A stretch of DNA of 64,000 nucleotides from Moraxellaceae bacterium (GCA_029267635.1 JAJUIK010000003.1:130751-194750), one strand, 5' to 3'. Numbered from the stretch's first letter, positions 10,501 through 19,251 are shown. The notes: generated by a model from the letters alone, not told the origin. Made by a program: numbers and translations.

Positions 10501-10793
10501 AAAAATATACGGTCAAAGCGGGTGACTCTTTAACGGTGATTGCGGGTCGTGTCGGGATGTCTGTCAAGGAACTGGCTGATTTGAATGACCTGAATCCGCG
10601 TACAACTTTACAACGCGGTCAAAGCATTATCATTCCAAAAACCATCACGGAATATACGGTAAAACGTGGCGACACCCTGATTGGTCTGGCCAGTAAATAT
10701 GGATTGCAAACCCAGGAACTGGCCGAGCTGAACGATCTGCAACCGAATACACAATTGCGTATTGGTGCTGTCATTAAAGTGCCAAACTTATAA
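7542..10793 (+). CDS. mltD: MltD-type lytic murein transglycosylase with LysM repeats
   Basis: Length is 1083 residues from the ATG at 7542, which has a TGGAAC ribosome site; an in-frame ATG at 7494 adds 16 residues and lacks one. A hydrophobic signal segment ends in GMTTGCSS, an imperfect lipobox, so an envelope-anchored lipoprotein is likely. The SLT domain shows VIESSYDP with the catalytic Glu (about 155), AGLWQFIPSTGR and AYNAGPGR. A degenerate LysM follows at about 290, then a Pro/Ala/Thr-rich linker. Eight clear LysM modules (each with a GDTL/GDSL-like start, an N-D-L core and a V/I-GQ turn) fill the last 500 residues. The family cleaves murein glycan strands, forming 1,6-anhydro ends. 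Typical MltD has two or three LysM modules. Confidence 0.93.
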   Translation: MYKPTTAMWQPSASVFFKITLLSSALAALGMTTGCSSTQSATTVTKSNSLDSGYLDASSLDSLEDLLSATDMRAVEGDRLLILKHGDVWKRMTVGFKMDLNHWDPRIEAQRSWFISRQPYLDRLSARASRYLYHTVKEAERRGLPTELALLPVIESSYDPAATSSAAAAGLWQFIPSTGRIYGLKQTGMYDGRRDVVESTRAAYEFLGSLYNQFGSWELALAAYNAGPGRIQQAINRNKAAGLPTDYWSLKLPQETMNYVPRFLAVAQIIKNPQAYNVSLPPIANRPHFREVQVPGDVSLNEISALTGLSRAELYSLNPGYRGEQIDPSSPMRILIPADISPAVDSKLRRLKANTGLLASTQPVLSDTTTTINVKPVESSSKNITPAKTTPPPLLASVTPTKTAEKSSVSSAKKMATPRGSDALAAFAASADIPSAPRIPVAVTPASNIQPVKVEPPISAQEREQILAAVKVEGQNKSIDEVLQPQASQAEKDEVVAELKALAPQGTEIVDPYDGKIKLTAIQTSQSVAEQQGQEVSKRFAYPKTLAETTPVDSEEAKLNRGKNYVKTDAEVVVVPPKGKRSTYTVMTGDTLALIAMKNGVNWRDVAKWNQIDPNATLYVGITLYLYDAKPQVVIDKPSKKIESKPETYLVKANDSLTSVASQFDVSIQELAEWNDLTVNSGLFVGQKLSLKETADSREKTTNKSSVQATKRAATQLYTVKRGEYLKLLADRYALSNQELADLTPGLTANSSLMVGQKINVPLSTETANIEAPSTEKTRAAKTETKAQPSYKTESYKVQRGDTLYSIAAQSKISLTELAELNDLSNSSGLRVGQSIKIPAGSSIPESYVVQPGDTLIGLASRYNLQPDYVAQLNGLSRSAGLRAGQKIKLSGEIPVVVKKDNKAEIATAEIHVVKSGETLTSIANKYHLQLNYLAELNGLSRNSPVRVGQRLKLEGDVAKKVDSNKAESVKETSVKTVVKAVSKNTEKYTVKAGDSLTVIAGRVGMSVKELADLNDLNPRTTLQRGQSIIIPKTITEYTVKRGDTLIGLASKYGLQTQELAELNDLQPNTQLRIGAVIKVPNL

Positions 10794-10811
10794 TAAAAAA
10801 CAGGAATCTTT

Positions 10812-12656
10812 ATGCGTCAGTCTTTTGTAAGAGTTCAATCGCTGGGTCTGTTACTGGGACTGAGCATGCTGGCGCAAGGGGTTTCTGCGGCTGTGCAAAC
10901 CACGCCGTATATTGCGCTACATACCCAGCCGCGCTATAGCGGTTTGGCTGCTATGCCCTATGCTAATCCGCAAGCTCCTAAAGGTGGCTTGCTCAGTAGT
11001 GCCAGCATGGGCACTTTTGACAATTTGAACAGCATGAATGGCAAAGGCAGCTCGACCGAAGGGGTGAATTATCTGTTTGACTCCCTGATGGACAGTTCGC
11101 TGGATGAACCCGGGGTGCTGTATCCGTTGCTGGCAGAGAAAGCCACCTTTGACCCTGAAAAAACCAAGTTCGTCATATTTCATCTCAATCCCAAAGCACG
11201 CTTTAGCAATGGCCAGCCCTTAACGGCTGCGGATGTCAAATTTACCTTTGATACCTATCAGACCAAGGCCAATCCGGGTTTGCAGATGTATATTTCAGAT
11301 CTGGCCAAAACTGAAGTCTTGTCGAAATATCAGGTTAAATTTACTTTTAGATCCGACAATAATACCGAGATGCCGCTGATCCTAGCCACTTTGCCGATCT
11401 ATTCCCAGCAGGACTGGCGTGGCAAGGATTTTAGCCGTATCAGCATGCAGCCGATTTTGGGCTCAGGGCCGTATTTGATTGACCGCATTGATGCCGGGCG
11501 CAGTATCACTTATAAGCGTAATCCGAATTATTGGGGCAAGGATTTACCGATCAATCGGGGGCGCTATAATTTTGACAAGATTAAATATGTTTATTACCGC
11601 AATCTGGATATTGCCTTTGAGGGTTTTAAATCCGGCCAATATACTTTGCATGAAGAAATGACCGCACGGAAATGGGTGACGGAATATCGCTTTCCCGCCG
11701 TGACGGCAGGGATGGTGAAAAAGAACCGATTCCAGCATCACAATCCGATTGCCACGCAAAGTTTTATTTTTAATACGCGACGCAGTCCATTTCAGGATAT
11801 CCGTTTACGCAGGGCGCTGACCTATGCCTATGATTTTGAATGGCAAAACAAGGCACTGTTTTATGGCCAGTATAAGCGCTTACAAAGTTATTTCAGCAAC
11901 AGTGAACTGGAAGCCAAAGGCCAGCCCAGTGCCGCAGAATTGCAGATTTTGCGTCCCTGGTTGAAGCAGCTGCATCCATTGCAACGTCAAGGCGTATTAC
12001 AAAACTGGAAATATCCAGTATCGGATGCCAGTGGCTTTAACCGTAATAACCTGTTGCTGGCGCGCCAGATGCTGCTTGAGGCGGGTTATCCGATCCGTAA
12101 TGGCCGGCTGTATGATAAACAGGGCAAACCGATCCAGATCGAATTTTTAATTCACCAGGATGGTTTGCAACGCACCCTGATGCCCTTTGTGCGTAACCTG
12201 AAAAAACTCGGCATTGTCGTGCAGATCCGTCAGGTGGATTCGCCGCAATATATTGAACGCATGCGCCGCTTTGACTTTGATATGACCACTGGCGTGATGC
12301 CGCAATCCTTAACGCCGGGCAACGAGCAGGCCCAATTCTGGGCGAGCGCAGCGGCTGATCAGGTGGGGAACTATAACTATGCCGGTATCAAGAATCCGGT
12401 GATTGACGCAGCAGTACAGGGCGTGATCCGGGCACCAAATCGTGAACAGCTGGTGATTCGTACCCGAGTATTAGATCGTTTGCTGCGTGCGGGTTATTAT
12501 CAGATTCCAACCTATGGCAAAGGCGAAAACTGGCTGGCGTACTGGAATATGTATCGCCAACCCAACATCAAGCCGAAATTGTCGACCGGGGTGGATTACT
12601 GGTGGGTGGATGCCAAGCAGGCGCAAAAGGTCAATCAGTACTTACATCAACAATAA
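10812..12656 (+). CDS. yejA: YejA-type periplasmic oligopeptide-binding protein
   Basis: This 614-residue solute-binding protein (SBP family 5) has a signal peptide ending in VSA (about residue 26). Typical landmarks are YALHGTPRY-type N-terminus (here IALHTQPRYSG), YANPQAPKGG, ILGSGPYLID and a large peptide-binding lobe. It is first in a complete yejABEF set and begins 18 nt after the mltD stop, without a terminator between them. In E. coli the system imports oligopeptides and microcin C; in Agrobacterium a YejBEF importer takes up muropeptides with a different binding protein. Substrate here is not known. Confidence 0.88.
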   Translation: MRQSFVRVQSLGLLLGLSMLAQGVSAAVQTTPYIALHTQPRYSGLAAMPYANPQAPKGGLLSSASMGTFDNLNSMNGKGSSTEGVNYLFDSLMDSSLDEPGVLYPLLAEKATFDPEKTKFVIFHLNPKARFSNGQPLTAADVKFTFDTYQTKANPGLQMYISDLAKTEVLSKYQVKFTFRSDNNTEMPLILATLPIYSQQDWRGKDFSRISMQPILGSGPYLIDRIDAGRSITYKRNPNYWGKDLPINRGRYNFDKIKYVYYRNLDIAFEGFKSGQYTLHEEMTARKWVTEYRFPAVTAGMVKKNRFQHHNPIATQSFIFNTRRSPFQDIRLRRALTYAYDFEWQNKALFYGQYKRLQSYFSNSELEAKGQPSAAELQILRPWLKQLHPLQRQGVLQNWKYPVSDASGFNRNNLLLARQMLLEAGYPIRNGRLYDKQGKPIQIEFLIHQDGLQRTLMPFVRNLKKLGIVVQIRQVDSPQYIERMRRFDFDMTTGVMPQSLTPGNEQAQFWASAAADQVGNYNYAGIKNPVIDAAVQGVIRAPNREQLVIRTRVLDRLLRAGYYQIPTYGKGENWLAYWNMYRQPNIKPKLSTGVDYWWVDAKQAQKVNQYLHQQ

Positions 12657-12689
12657 TCACAGCGTGAAGTCATAAGGAACGTCGTTTCG

Positions 12690-13760
12690 ATGGGCACATA
12701 TATATTAAAAAGACTGCTGTTTATTATTCCTACATTGTTTTTCATTTTGCTGATTAACTTTGTGGTGATTCAGCTGGCGCCTGGCGGCCCGGTTGAGCAG
12801 GCCATTCAGCAGGCTGAAAATTTTCAAGGTGTCAAAGGTGCAGCGGGTGCAGAAACTGCCAATACGCCCAATAGCAATTATCAGGGTGCGCGCGGTTTAA
12901 GTGACGAAATGGTGCAAAAAATCAAAGCCCAATATGGCTTTGACAAATCTGCTCCGGAACGTTTCGGGATCATGCTTAAGGGCTATTTGACACTGGATTT
13001 CGGCACCAGTTTTTTTAAAGACAAGCCGGTGACTCAGTTACTCTATGAAAAAATGCCGGTCACGATTTCGCTGGGTTTATGGAGCACCTTGCTGATTTAT
13101 CTGGTTTCGATTCCGCTCGGGATTAAAAAGGCCAAGCAGCACGGGCTGTTATTTGATAAGACCACTTCGTTATTTCTTGCCGTTGGTTATGCAGTGCCGG
13201 CTTTTGTGTTTGGGGTCTTACTGATTGTGTTTTTTGCTGGTGGTTCTTATTTTCAGTGGTTTCCGTTACAGGGGCTGGTTTCGGAAAATTTTTCACAGCT
13301 TAGTCTGCTCGGCAAAATCAAAGATTATTTCTGGCACATGACGTTACCGTTGCTGACCATGGTATTGGGGAGTTTTGCCGGTCTGACCTATCTCACCAAA
13401 TATTCCTTTATGGAAGAATTGAATAAACAATATGTGTTGGCGGCACGCTCCAAAGGGCTGAGTGAAAACCGGGTGCTGTATGGTCATGTGTTTCGTAACG
13501 CCATGCTGATTGTGATTGCCGGTCTGCCAGAAGCACTGGTGGGGATTTTCTTTGTCGGTAATCTGTTTATTGAAATTATTTTTAATCTGGATGGTTTGGG
13601 ATTACTGGGTTTTGAGGCCGTGGTGCAGCGTGATTATCCGGTGATTTTTGGTACGCTGTTTTTATTTACCTTGCTCGGTCTGTTGTTACGTCTGGTTAGT
13701 GATGTGCTGTATCAGGTCATTGACCCGCGCATTAATTTCGATTCGCGAGGAGCCAAATAA
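12690..13760 (+). CDS. yejB: YejB-type ABC transporter permease
   Basis: This 356-residue inner-membrane permease has six predicted helices. The N-terminal helix (about 8-30) precedes the long periplasmic insert characteristic of YejB (about 35-110, ending LSDEMVQKIKAQYGF). The coupling helix contains the EAA-like loop YVLAARSKGLSENRVLYGHV. A GGAACG ribosome site precedes the ATG. Its TAA overlaps the ATG of the next gene (TAATG). Confidence 0.92.
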   Translation: MGTYILKRLLFIIPTLFFILLINFVVIQLAPGGPVEQAIQQAENFQGVKGAAGAETANTPNSNYQGARGLSDEMVQKIKAQYGFDKSAPERFGIMLKGYLTLDFGTSFFKDKPVTQLLYEKMPVTISLGLWSTLLIYLVSIPLGIKKAKQHGLLFDKTTSLFLAVGYAVPAFVFGVLLIVFFAGGSYFQWFPLQGLVSENFSQLSLLGKIKDYFWHMTLPLLTMVLGSFAGLTYLTKYSFMEELNKQYVLAARSKGLSENRVLYGHVFRNAMLIVIAGLPEALVGIFFVGNLFIEIIFNLDGLGLLGFEAVVQRDYPVIFGTLFLFTLLGLLLRLVSDVLYQVIDPRINFDSRGAK

Positions 13761-14773
13761 TGTCTCCGTTAATGCAAGCGCGTCTGAAAAGATTTCGACA
13801 GAATAAACTCGGTTTTGGCTGTTTTATCCTGTTTAGCCTGATTTTTGTTTTGTCTCTAGCTGCCGAACTGATCGCCAATGACAAGCCGCTACTGGTGAAA
13901 TATGAGCAGCAGTTTTATCTGCCAGTGCTGAAAACCTATCCGGAAACCACCTTTGGTGGTGTGTTTGAAACCGAGGCCGACTATAAAGATCCGGTGGTGC
14001 GGCAACTGATCGAAGCCAAAGGCTGGGCGATCTGGCCAGTGATTGGATATTCCTACCAGACGCCGAATCTGGACCTGGCTGTTCCGGTTCCATCGCCACC
14101 GACTGCGCAAAACTGGCTGGGGACTGATGACCAAGGCCGTGATGTGCTGGCAAGAATTCTCTATGGCTTGCGGGTGTCATTGCTTTTTGGTTTTGCTTTA
14201 ACGTTTATTTCCGCGATTCTGGGCATTATTGTGGGTGCGGTACAGGGTTATTATGGCGGCTGGGTGGATTTGCTCGGACAGCGTATTCTGGAGGTCTGGG
14301 GTGGCCTGCCGATGCTATTTATGGTAATGATTCTGGTCAGCATGTTTACTCCGAATGTGTACTGGCTGTTTTTAATCATGCTGCTGTTTGGCTGGACGGC
14401 TTTGGTCGGTTTGGTGCGTGCCGAGTTTCTGCGGGCGCGGAATTTCGACTATGTGCGTGCGGCCCGGGCTTTGGGGGTGCGTGACCATACCATCATGTTC
14501 CGGCACATCTTGCCGAATGCCATGAGTTCCTCATTATCCCAATTACCCTTTATGCTTACCGCCAATATTACCGCACTGACAGCCTTGGATTTTTTGGGCT
14601 ATGGTCTGCCACCGGATGCCGCTTCTCTCGGCGAGTTATTGTTACAGGGCAAAAATAACCTGAATGCGCCGTGGTTGGCTTTATCTGGATTTTTTACCCT
14701 GGCACTGGTGCTGTCACTATTGATTTATATTGGGGAGGCGACCCGTGATGCATTCGATCCAAGACGTCAATAA
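13760..14773 (+). CDS. yejE: YejE-type ABC transporter permease
   Basis: The second permease has 337 residues. After the first membrane helix (about 18-38) comes the YejE-type periplasmic segment with NDKPLL and YPETTFGGVFETEADY, then GTDDQGRDVLARILYGLR and the EAA loop YVRAARALGVRDHTIMFRHI. It pairs with YejB to form the transmembrane channel. It overlaps yejB by 1 nt and yejF by 26 nt, so translation of the unit is coupled. Confidence 0.92.
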   Translation: MSPLMQARLKRFRQNKLGFGCFILFSLIFVLSLAAELIANDKPLLVKYEQQFYLPVLKTYPETTFGGVFETEADYKDPVVRQLIEAKGWAIWPVIGYSYQTPNLDLAVPVPSPPTAQNWLGTDDQGRDVLARILYGLRVSLLFGFALTFISAILGIIVGAVQGYYGGWVDLLGQRILEVWGGLPMLFMVMILVSMFTPNVYWLFLIMLLFGWTALVGLVRAEFLRARNFDYVRAARALGVRDHTIMFRHILPNAMSSSLSQLPFMLTANITALTALDFLGYGLPPDAASLGELLLQGKNNLNAPWLALSGFFTLALVLSLLIYIGEATRDAFDPRRQ

Positions 14774-16343
14774 GCCGGAAACCGAGCTGTACTTGAGTGT
14801 GCAGCATTTACAGATCCAAAATGAACAGCAGCAGCCTTTGGTGCATGACCTGAGTTTTGAACTCTATGCCGGTGAAACTTTAGCCATTGTGGGGGAGAGT
14901 GGTTCAGGCAAGTCGATCAGCAGTCTAGCCTTGCTGGGACTCTTGCCCAGTACCTTAAAGATTCAAGGCAAGGCGTTGTTGCATGGTCAGGATTTACTGC
15001 ACATGACCGAGGTACAACAACGTCAGATTCGTGGTCAGAAAATGGCGATGATTTTTCAGGAGCCGATGACCGCACTGAATCCTTTGCATCGGGTAGAAAG
15101 AATCATCGGCGAGACCTTGCTCTTGCAAGGTTACTCAAAGGCTGAAGTGCGCGAGCGGGTCATTGCCTTACTGAACGATGTTGGGATTAGCGAAGCTGAA
15201 GACAAATTACGCCGTTATCCACATGAATTGTCGGGGGGCCAGCGCCAGCGGGTGATGATTGCGATGGCCTTAGCGCTTGATCCGCAAATTCTGATTGCCG
15301 ATGAACCGACGACAGCATTGGATGTGACCTTGCAGGCGCAGATCCTGAACCTGCTCAAATCCTTGCAAAAAAATCGCAATATGGCCCTGATTTTAATCAG
15401 CCATGATCTGAATCTGGTCCGTCGTTATGCGGATCAGGTCATTGTCATGAATCAGGGGCGAGTCGAAGAACACGGCGCTGTACAGTCGATTTTTCAGCAA
15501 CCGAAAGCCGCTTATACCCGGAATTTGCTGGATCATGATTTTGGCAAGGCGTTGCAGATCACCAGTCAGCAGCCTTTATTGCAATTGCAGCAGCTCGGGG
15601 TGAAATTCCCGATCAAGCAGGGCTTGCTGAACCGCATCAAAGATTATTATGTGGCGGTAGAGCCGCTGGACTTGACTTTATTGCAAGGCGAGTCGATTGG
15701 CATTGTTGGAGAGAGTGGTTCAGGTAAAACCTCGCTGGCGTTAGCCATTGCCCGCTTAATCGAAAGTGATGGGAAAATCCAGTTACTGAAACATGATCTC
15801 AATCAGCTGTCGGAAAAGCAGTTGCGTCCATTACGCAGTGATTTTCAGATCGTTTTTCAGGATCCTTTTAGCAGCCTGAATCCCCGCATGACCGTGCAGC
15901 AGATTATTGGCGAAGGGCTGGCCTTAAAGCAGCTGTCTGCTGATCAGGTCTCACAACAGATTGATGAAGCCTTAATCAAGGTGGAATTGCCGGTGGAGTT
16001 TAAGTACCGTTATCCGCATGAGCTTTCGGGAGGACAGCGTCAGCGCATTGCCTTGGCACGTGCTCTGGTGTTGCAACCGAAACTGATCATTATGGATGAG
16101 CCGACTTCGGCACTGGACCGCACCACGCAACGTGCGATTGTGCAATTATTGCGTCGTTTACAGCAGGAACAGCAGTTGAGTTATCTGTTTATCAGTCATG
16201 ACTTGCAGGTGGTAAAAGCACTTTGTCAAAAAGTGCTGGTTTTACGTCATGCTCAGGTGGTGGAATTACAAGAGACCGACATGCTGTTCACTCAGCCACA
16301 GGCAGAATATACCCGTCAGCTGATCGAAGCCAGCCAGTATTAA
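14748..16343 (+). CDS. yejF: YejF-type ABC transporter ATPase (two fused nucleotide-binding domains)
   Basis: Length is 531 residues from the ATG at 14748, preceded by GGGGAGG; an upstream TTG at 14730 is in frame but less likely. There are two complete ABC modules: Walker A GESGSGKS (about 49-56) and GESGSGKT (about 322-329), each followed by a Q-loop, an LSGGQRQR signature and Walker B (LIADEP, LIIMDEP). It powers import by YejBE. A strong hairpin terminator follows, closing the mltD-yejABEF unit. Confidence 0.93.
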   Translation: MHSIQDVNKPETELYLSVQHLQIQNEQQQPLVHDLSFELYAGETLAIVGESGSGKSISSLALLGLLPSTLKIQGKALLHGQDLLHMTEVQQRQIRGQKMAMIFQEPMTALNPLHRVERIIGETLLLQGYSKAEVRERVIALLNDVGISEAEDKLRRYPHELSGGQRQRVMIAMALALDPQILIADEPTTALDVTLQAQILNLLKSLQKNRNMALILISHDLNLVRRYADQVIVMNQGRVEEHGAVQSIFQQPKAAYTRNLLDHDFGKALQITSQQPLLQLQQLGVKFPIKQGLLNRIKDYYVAVEPLDLTLLQGESIGIVGESGSGKTSLALAIARLIESDGKIQLLKHDLNQLSEKQLRPLRSDFQIVFQDPFSSLNPRMTVQQIIGEGLALKQLSADQVSQQIDEALIKVELPVEFKYRYPHELSGGQRQRIALARALVLQPKLIIMDEPTSALDRTTQRAIVQLLRRLQQEQQLSYLFISHDLQVVKALCQKVLVLRHAQVVELQETDMLFTQPQAEYTRQLIEASQY

Positions 16344-16362
16344 CGCAGCTCAGCTATTCGTG

Positions 16363-16390
16363 AATTGGCCAGGTTTAGTCCTGGCCAATT
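16363..16390 (+). terminator. Terminator after yejF
   Basis: A perfect 11-bp stem, AATTGGCCAGG / CCTGGCCAATT, surrounds a 6-nt loop and runs into TTTTCC, 20 nt after the yejF stop. Confidence 0.8.
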
Positions 16391-16466
16391 TTCCAGTTTT
16401 ACTGGATAAGGCTTTAAAGAGGCGCCAACCTTTTAATCCTTCATGCACATGGGAAGAAAAATAAAA

Positions 16467-17711
16467 ATGAGCTTGATTGCAGAACCTCTCAAGATTCGCC
16501 ATAGCATTTTCAAAAACCGGATAATTAAAGCCGCGATGAGTGAAGCCTTGGCCAATGATCAGGGACAGCCCAACCATTTACATCTGGGCCTATATGAAGC
16601 ATGGGCCAAAGGTGGTGTAGGCTGTGCCATTAGCGGCAATATCATGGTGGATGCGCGGGCCAAGAACGAACCGGGCGTGCTGGTGATTGAAAATGAACGC
16701 GACCTGGCTCTGTTAAAACAATGGGCTGAAATGGGAAAACGTTATGGCATGGTGCAACTGCTTCAGCTGTCCCATCCAGGACGTCAATGTCCGAAAGGTC
16801 TAAACTGGGAAACGGTTGCCCCCTCGGCAATTCCCTTTAGTCTAGCACTGTCCAGTATGTTTGCTACACCACGAGAATTGCGAGATGCAGAAATCCGCGA
16901 GATTATTCAGCGTTTTGCCCGAGCGGCACAGATTTGTGAACGGGCCGGTTTTGAAGGTGTGCAATTACATGCTGCACATGGTTATCTGATCAGTGAGTTT
17001 TTATCTCCTTTGACCAATCAGCGCCAGGATCAATGGGGCGGCTCGATTGAAAACCGTAGCCGCTTTTTATTGGAAATCTATCAGGCGGTACGTGCAGTAA
17101 CTTCAGAGAATTTTCTGGTTGCCGTCAAGCTCAATTCTGCCGATTTTCAGCGAGGGGGGATCAGTGAGGAGGAGGTTCTGCATGTTTTTAAGCTGATGGA
17201 TGCGGCAGGAATTGACCTGATCGAGATTTCCGGGGGCACTTATGAGGCACCCGCTATGACGGGGAAAAAGACCGAACCGCATAAAGCCAGCAGCATTGCC
17301 CGAGAAGCCTATTTTCTGGAATTTGCGGAAAAAATTCGCCAGCATGTGCGTTGTAAGCTGATGGTCACCGGTGGCTTTCGTACGGTACAGGGCATGAATG
17401 CGGCATTACAGAGCGGTGCCTGTGATTTTATCGGAATTGCACGACCATTTGCGGTTGAACCTGATCTGACCAATAAACTGATGGCGGGGCAGGATGTCAA
17501 ATATGCTGTACAGCCGATCAAAACAGGTATTTCGGTTATTGATAAAATGGCGATTATGGAAATTATCTGGTATGCGGCGCAGTTTAAAGCAATTGCTCAA
17601 GGCCATCGTCCAAATCCGCGACTGTCAGCGCTCAGTGTATTTCTAAAATATGCGAAGAATAATCTGCAAGCCGTGCTAAAAGGCCGCTTGAATTCACGTA
17701 AATCGGTTTAA
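16467..17711 (+). CDS. NADH:flavin oxidoreductase, Old Yellow Enzyme family
   Basis: This 414-residue single-domain TIM-barrel flavoprotein has its best start at the ATG 16467, after GGGAAG. FMN-site and catalytic motifs are LQLSHPGRQ, LHAAHGYLISEFLSP (paired His residues and the catalytic Tyr), QWGGSIENR and the phosphate-binding GIARPFAVEPDL. It lacks the FeS and FAD/NAD domains of FadH, so it is a simple ene-reductase. Its substrate is unknown. It has its own terminators on both sides and appears monocistronic. Confidence 0.88.
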   Translation: MSLIAEPLKIRHSIFKNRIIKAAMSEALANDQGQPNHLHLGLYEAWAKGGVGCAISGNIMVDARAKNEPGVLVIENERDLALLKQWAEMGKRYGMVQLLQLSHPGRQCPKGLNWETVAPSAIPFSLALSSMFATPRELRDAEIREIIQRFARAAQICERAGFEGVQLHAAHGYLISEFLSPLTNQRQDQWGGSIENRSRFLLEIYQAVRAVTSENFLVAVKLNSADFQRGGISEEEVLHVFKLMDAAGIDLIEISGGTYEAPAMTGKKTEPHKASSIAREAYFLEFAEKIRQHVRCKLMVTGGFRTVQGMNAALQSGACDFIGIARPFAVEPDLTNKLMAGQDVKYAVQPIKTGISVIDKMAIMEIIWYAAQFKAIAQGHRPNPRLSALSVFLKYAKNNLQAVLKGRLNSRKSV

Positions 17712-17774
17712 CTCGATCATTCAGGTGATGTTTGATGATCTGAAAAGGATTTGGCGGTAGATTTTGCAGGCAAT

Positions 17775-17808
17775 AAAAAAGCCTGAGGCATGATGCTCAG
17801 GCTTTTTT
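17775..17808. terminator. Bidirectional terminator
   Basis: AAAAAAGCCTGAG and CTCAGGCTTTTTT flank an 8-nt loop. With an A-run on one side and a T-run on the other it can end both the flavin oxidoreductase transcript (+) and the tandem tRNA-Glu transcript (-), whose gene starts 24 nt away. Confidence 0.88.
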
Positions 17809-17831
17809 ATGAAGAAATTCATCTTCGAATA

Positions 17832-17907
17832 TGGCGTCCCTACGGGGATTCGAACCCCGGTTACCGCCGTGAAAGGGCGATGTCCTAGGCCTCTAGACGA
17901 TAGGGAC
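17832..17907 (-). tRNA. tRNA-Glu (UUC), copy 1
   Basis: This is a 76-nt cloverleaf on the minus strand: acceptor stem GTCCCTA/TAGGGAC, D-arm with AGAGGCCTAGGACA, anticodon loop CCTTTCACG giving UUC, T-arm GGTTCGAATCC and an encoded CCA end. It is identical to three further copies in this window. It lies 23 nt downstream of copy 2 in transcription order with no promoter of its own visible, so the two are probably one transcript. Confidence 0.97.
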
Positions 17908-17930
17908 TTATATGAGGCAGATCTGAATAT

Positions 17931-18006
17931 TGGCGTCCCTACGGGGATTCGAACCCCGGTTACCGCCGTGAAAGGGCGATGTCCTAGGCCTCTAGACGAT
18001 AGGGAC
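17931..18006 (-). tRNA. tRNA-Glu (UUC), copy 2
   Basis: It is identical in sequence to copy 1, with anticodon UUC and encoded CCA. It is the promoter-proximal member of the tandem pair. Confidence 0.97.
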
Positions 18007-18023
18007 GTTTCAGAGGTGGGCGT

Positions 18024-18052
18024 ATATTAGGGTGAATTTTATGAGGTGTCAA
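18024..18052 (-). promoter_or_regulatory. Sigma-70 promoter of the tandem tRNA-Glu pair
   Basis: Read on the minus strand, TTGACA (18047-18052) is separated by 17 nt from TAATAT (18024-18029), near-consensus hexamers. A GC-rich discriminator (CGCCCACC) follows, as in stable-RNA promoters under stringent control. The same layout precedes copies 3 and 4. Confidence 0.85.
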
Positions 18053-18205
18053 ATCTTTTTCAGCAATATGGCGATTTTATTGCAAGACCTGGATAAAAAG
18101 AGATCAGTTTTCTACAGTGCGCAGTATTTAGCGATTTTTTCCTAAATAAAATGGATGATTCGGTATTCATGCTAAATACGCTATCTTTTTTCCTCAAGTT
18201 TAACG

Positions 18206-19117
18206 TTACGACATACAGAGTAATTTTCGTTCTGGATCGAGCAAGGATTCTACGATGCGTTGAATGACCGCAGGATGTTGTAAATAACCGGTAATTTCAT
18301 GCGGATCGACAATAAAAGTACGAATCGCATGATTAATAATCGGCGGATCGAATTGAAAAGGTGGATCTTCTAGGGCAAAACAGCTAATAAAATCATCCGG
18401 GGAATAAAAATTATACCAAGGACCATCTAAGCAAACAGGCCGGATAATTGGAGGAGGGATTTTGGACTGGATGACGTGAAAGGCCAAAGGTGAGCCGAGG
18501 GTAATAAAACATTTCAGCCGGAAATGTTTAGGTTGCTGGCGCAGAATGTTATACGCCACAACGCTACCGAGGGAATGCGCCACAATCACATAAGCTTCCT
18601 CGTCCTTTAAACACATACAGATCCGTGCATTCACTTCAGTCATAAATTGCGGATTACTCAGATACAGATAGGCCTCCACAATAAAGGTATGCATCAGGCT
18701 TTCATGCATTTTTGGAAAGTAATTCAGCATCATGATGAAATCTTTCAGCAAATGATCTTTGGCCATCTGCGACAGCAGATAAATTTTGGAACGGAAAGAC
18801 AGGTTTTTGTCAGTTAAAAAATGCGGAATGAACGGTGTAATATTGGTGTTTTTCAGATCGAGTAAATGGGGTTTGGGATGGGGTGAAAATACTTGGGCAG
18901 GCTGGTTCAGCGTGAGGGTTCCCAGATTCAAGGCATTTTTCAGACAATGTTGTTCCAGTATGTCAGCATAAAAGGGAAATTCTAAATTAAGCGTAGACAG
19001 ATCGATGTACGAATTTAGGTTTTTAAATCCGAGTGCCAGAATTTCCAGCCATTGCTGTTTTAACGCAATCGCATCCAGATTTTGTTGGTTCATGCCATGA
19101 ATAAAAACGATTTTCAT
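18206..19117 (-). CDS. Alpha/beta-fold hydrolase, lipase-like
   Basis: The 303-residue protein begins MKIVFIHGMNQQ, a strand followed by an HG oxyanion-type turn. The nucleophile elbow is AHSLGS (about residue 180), and VDPHEITGYLQHP near residue 280 may supply the acid and His. No signal peptide is seen. It resembles bacterial lipase/PGAP1-like hydrolases; the substrate is unknown. It stands alone between the tRNA-Glu clusters. Confidence 0.7.
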   Translation of the reverse strand: MKIVFIHGMNQQNLDAIALKQQWLEILALGFKNLNSYIDLSTLNLEFPFYADILEQHCLKNALNLGTLTLNQPAQVFSPHPKPHLLDLKNTNITPFIPHFLTDKNLSFRSKIYLLSQMAKDHLLKDFIMMLNYFPKMHESLMHTFIVEAYLYLSNPQFMTEVNARICMCLKDEEAYVIVAHSLGSVVAYNILRQQPKHFRLKCFITLGSPLAFHVIQSKIPPPIIRPVCLDGPWYNFYSPDDFISCFALEDPPFQFDPPIINHAIRTFIVDPHEITGYLQHPAVIQRIVESLLDPERKLLCMS

Positions 19118-19251
19118 GTCGTGATGTCCTGTCTGACAACAAGATCGAATTGTTACTTTACGCCTGAATATAAGGCTGAGCTAGTTCTTTAACCAGAAAA
19201 AAATGTGTTGTTTTTGCTACAGGTTTGGCATTAAAGGCTGATCAATATGGC

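Noticed and set aside
17809-18030. A 73-codon plus-strand frame containing a repeated 20-residue unit (VPTGIRTPVTAVKGRCPRPL and so on)
   Set aside because: It is the antisense translation of two tandem identical tRNA-Glu genes; the repeat comes from the tRNAs, not from a protein.
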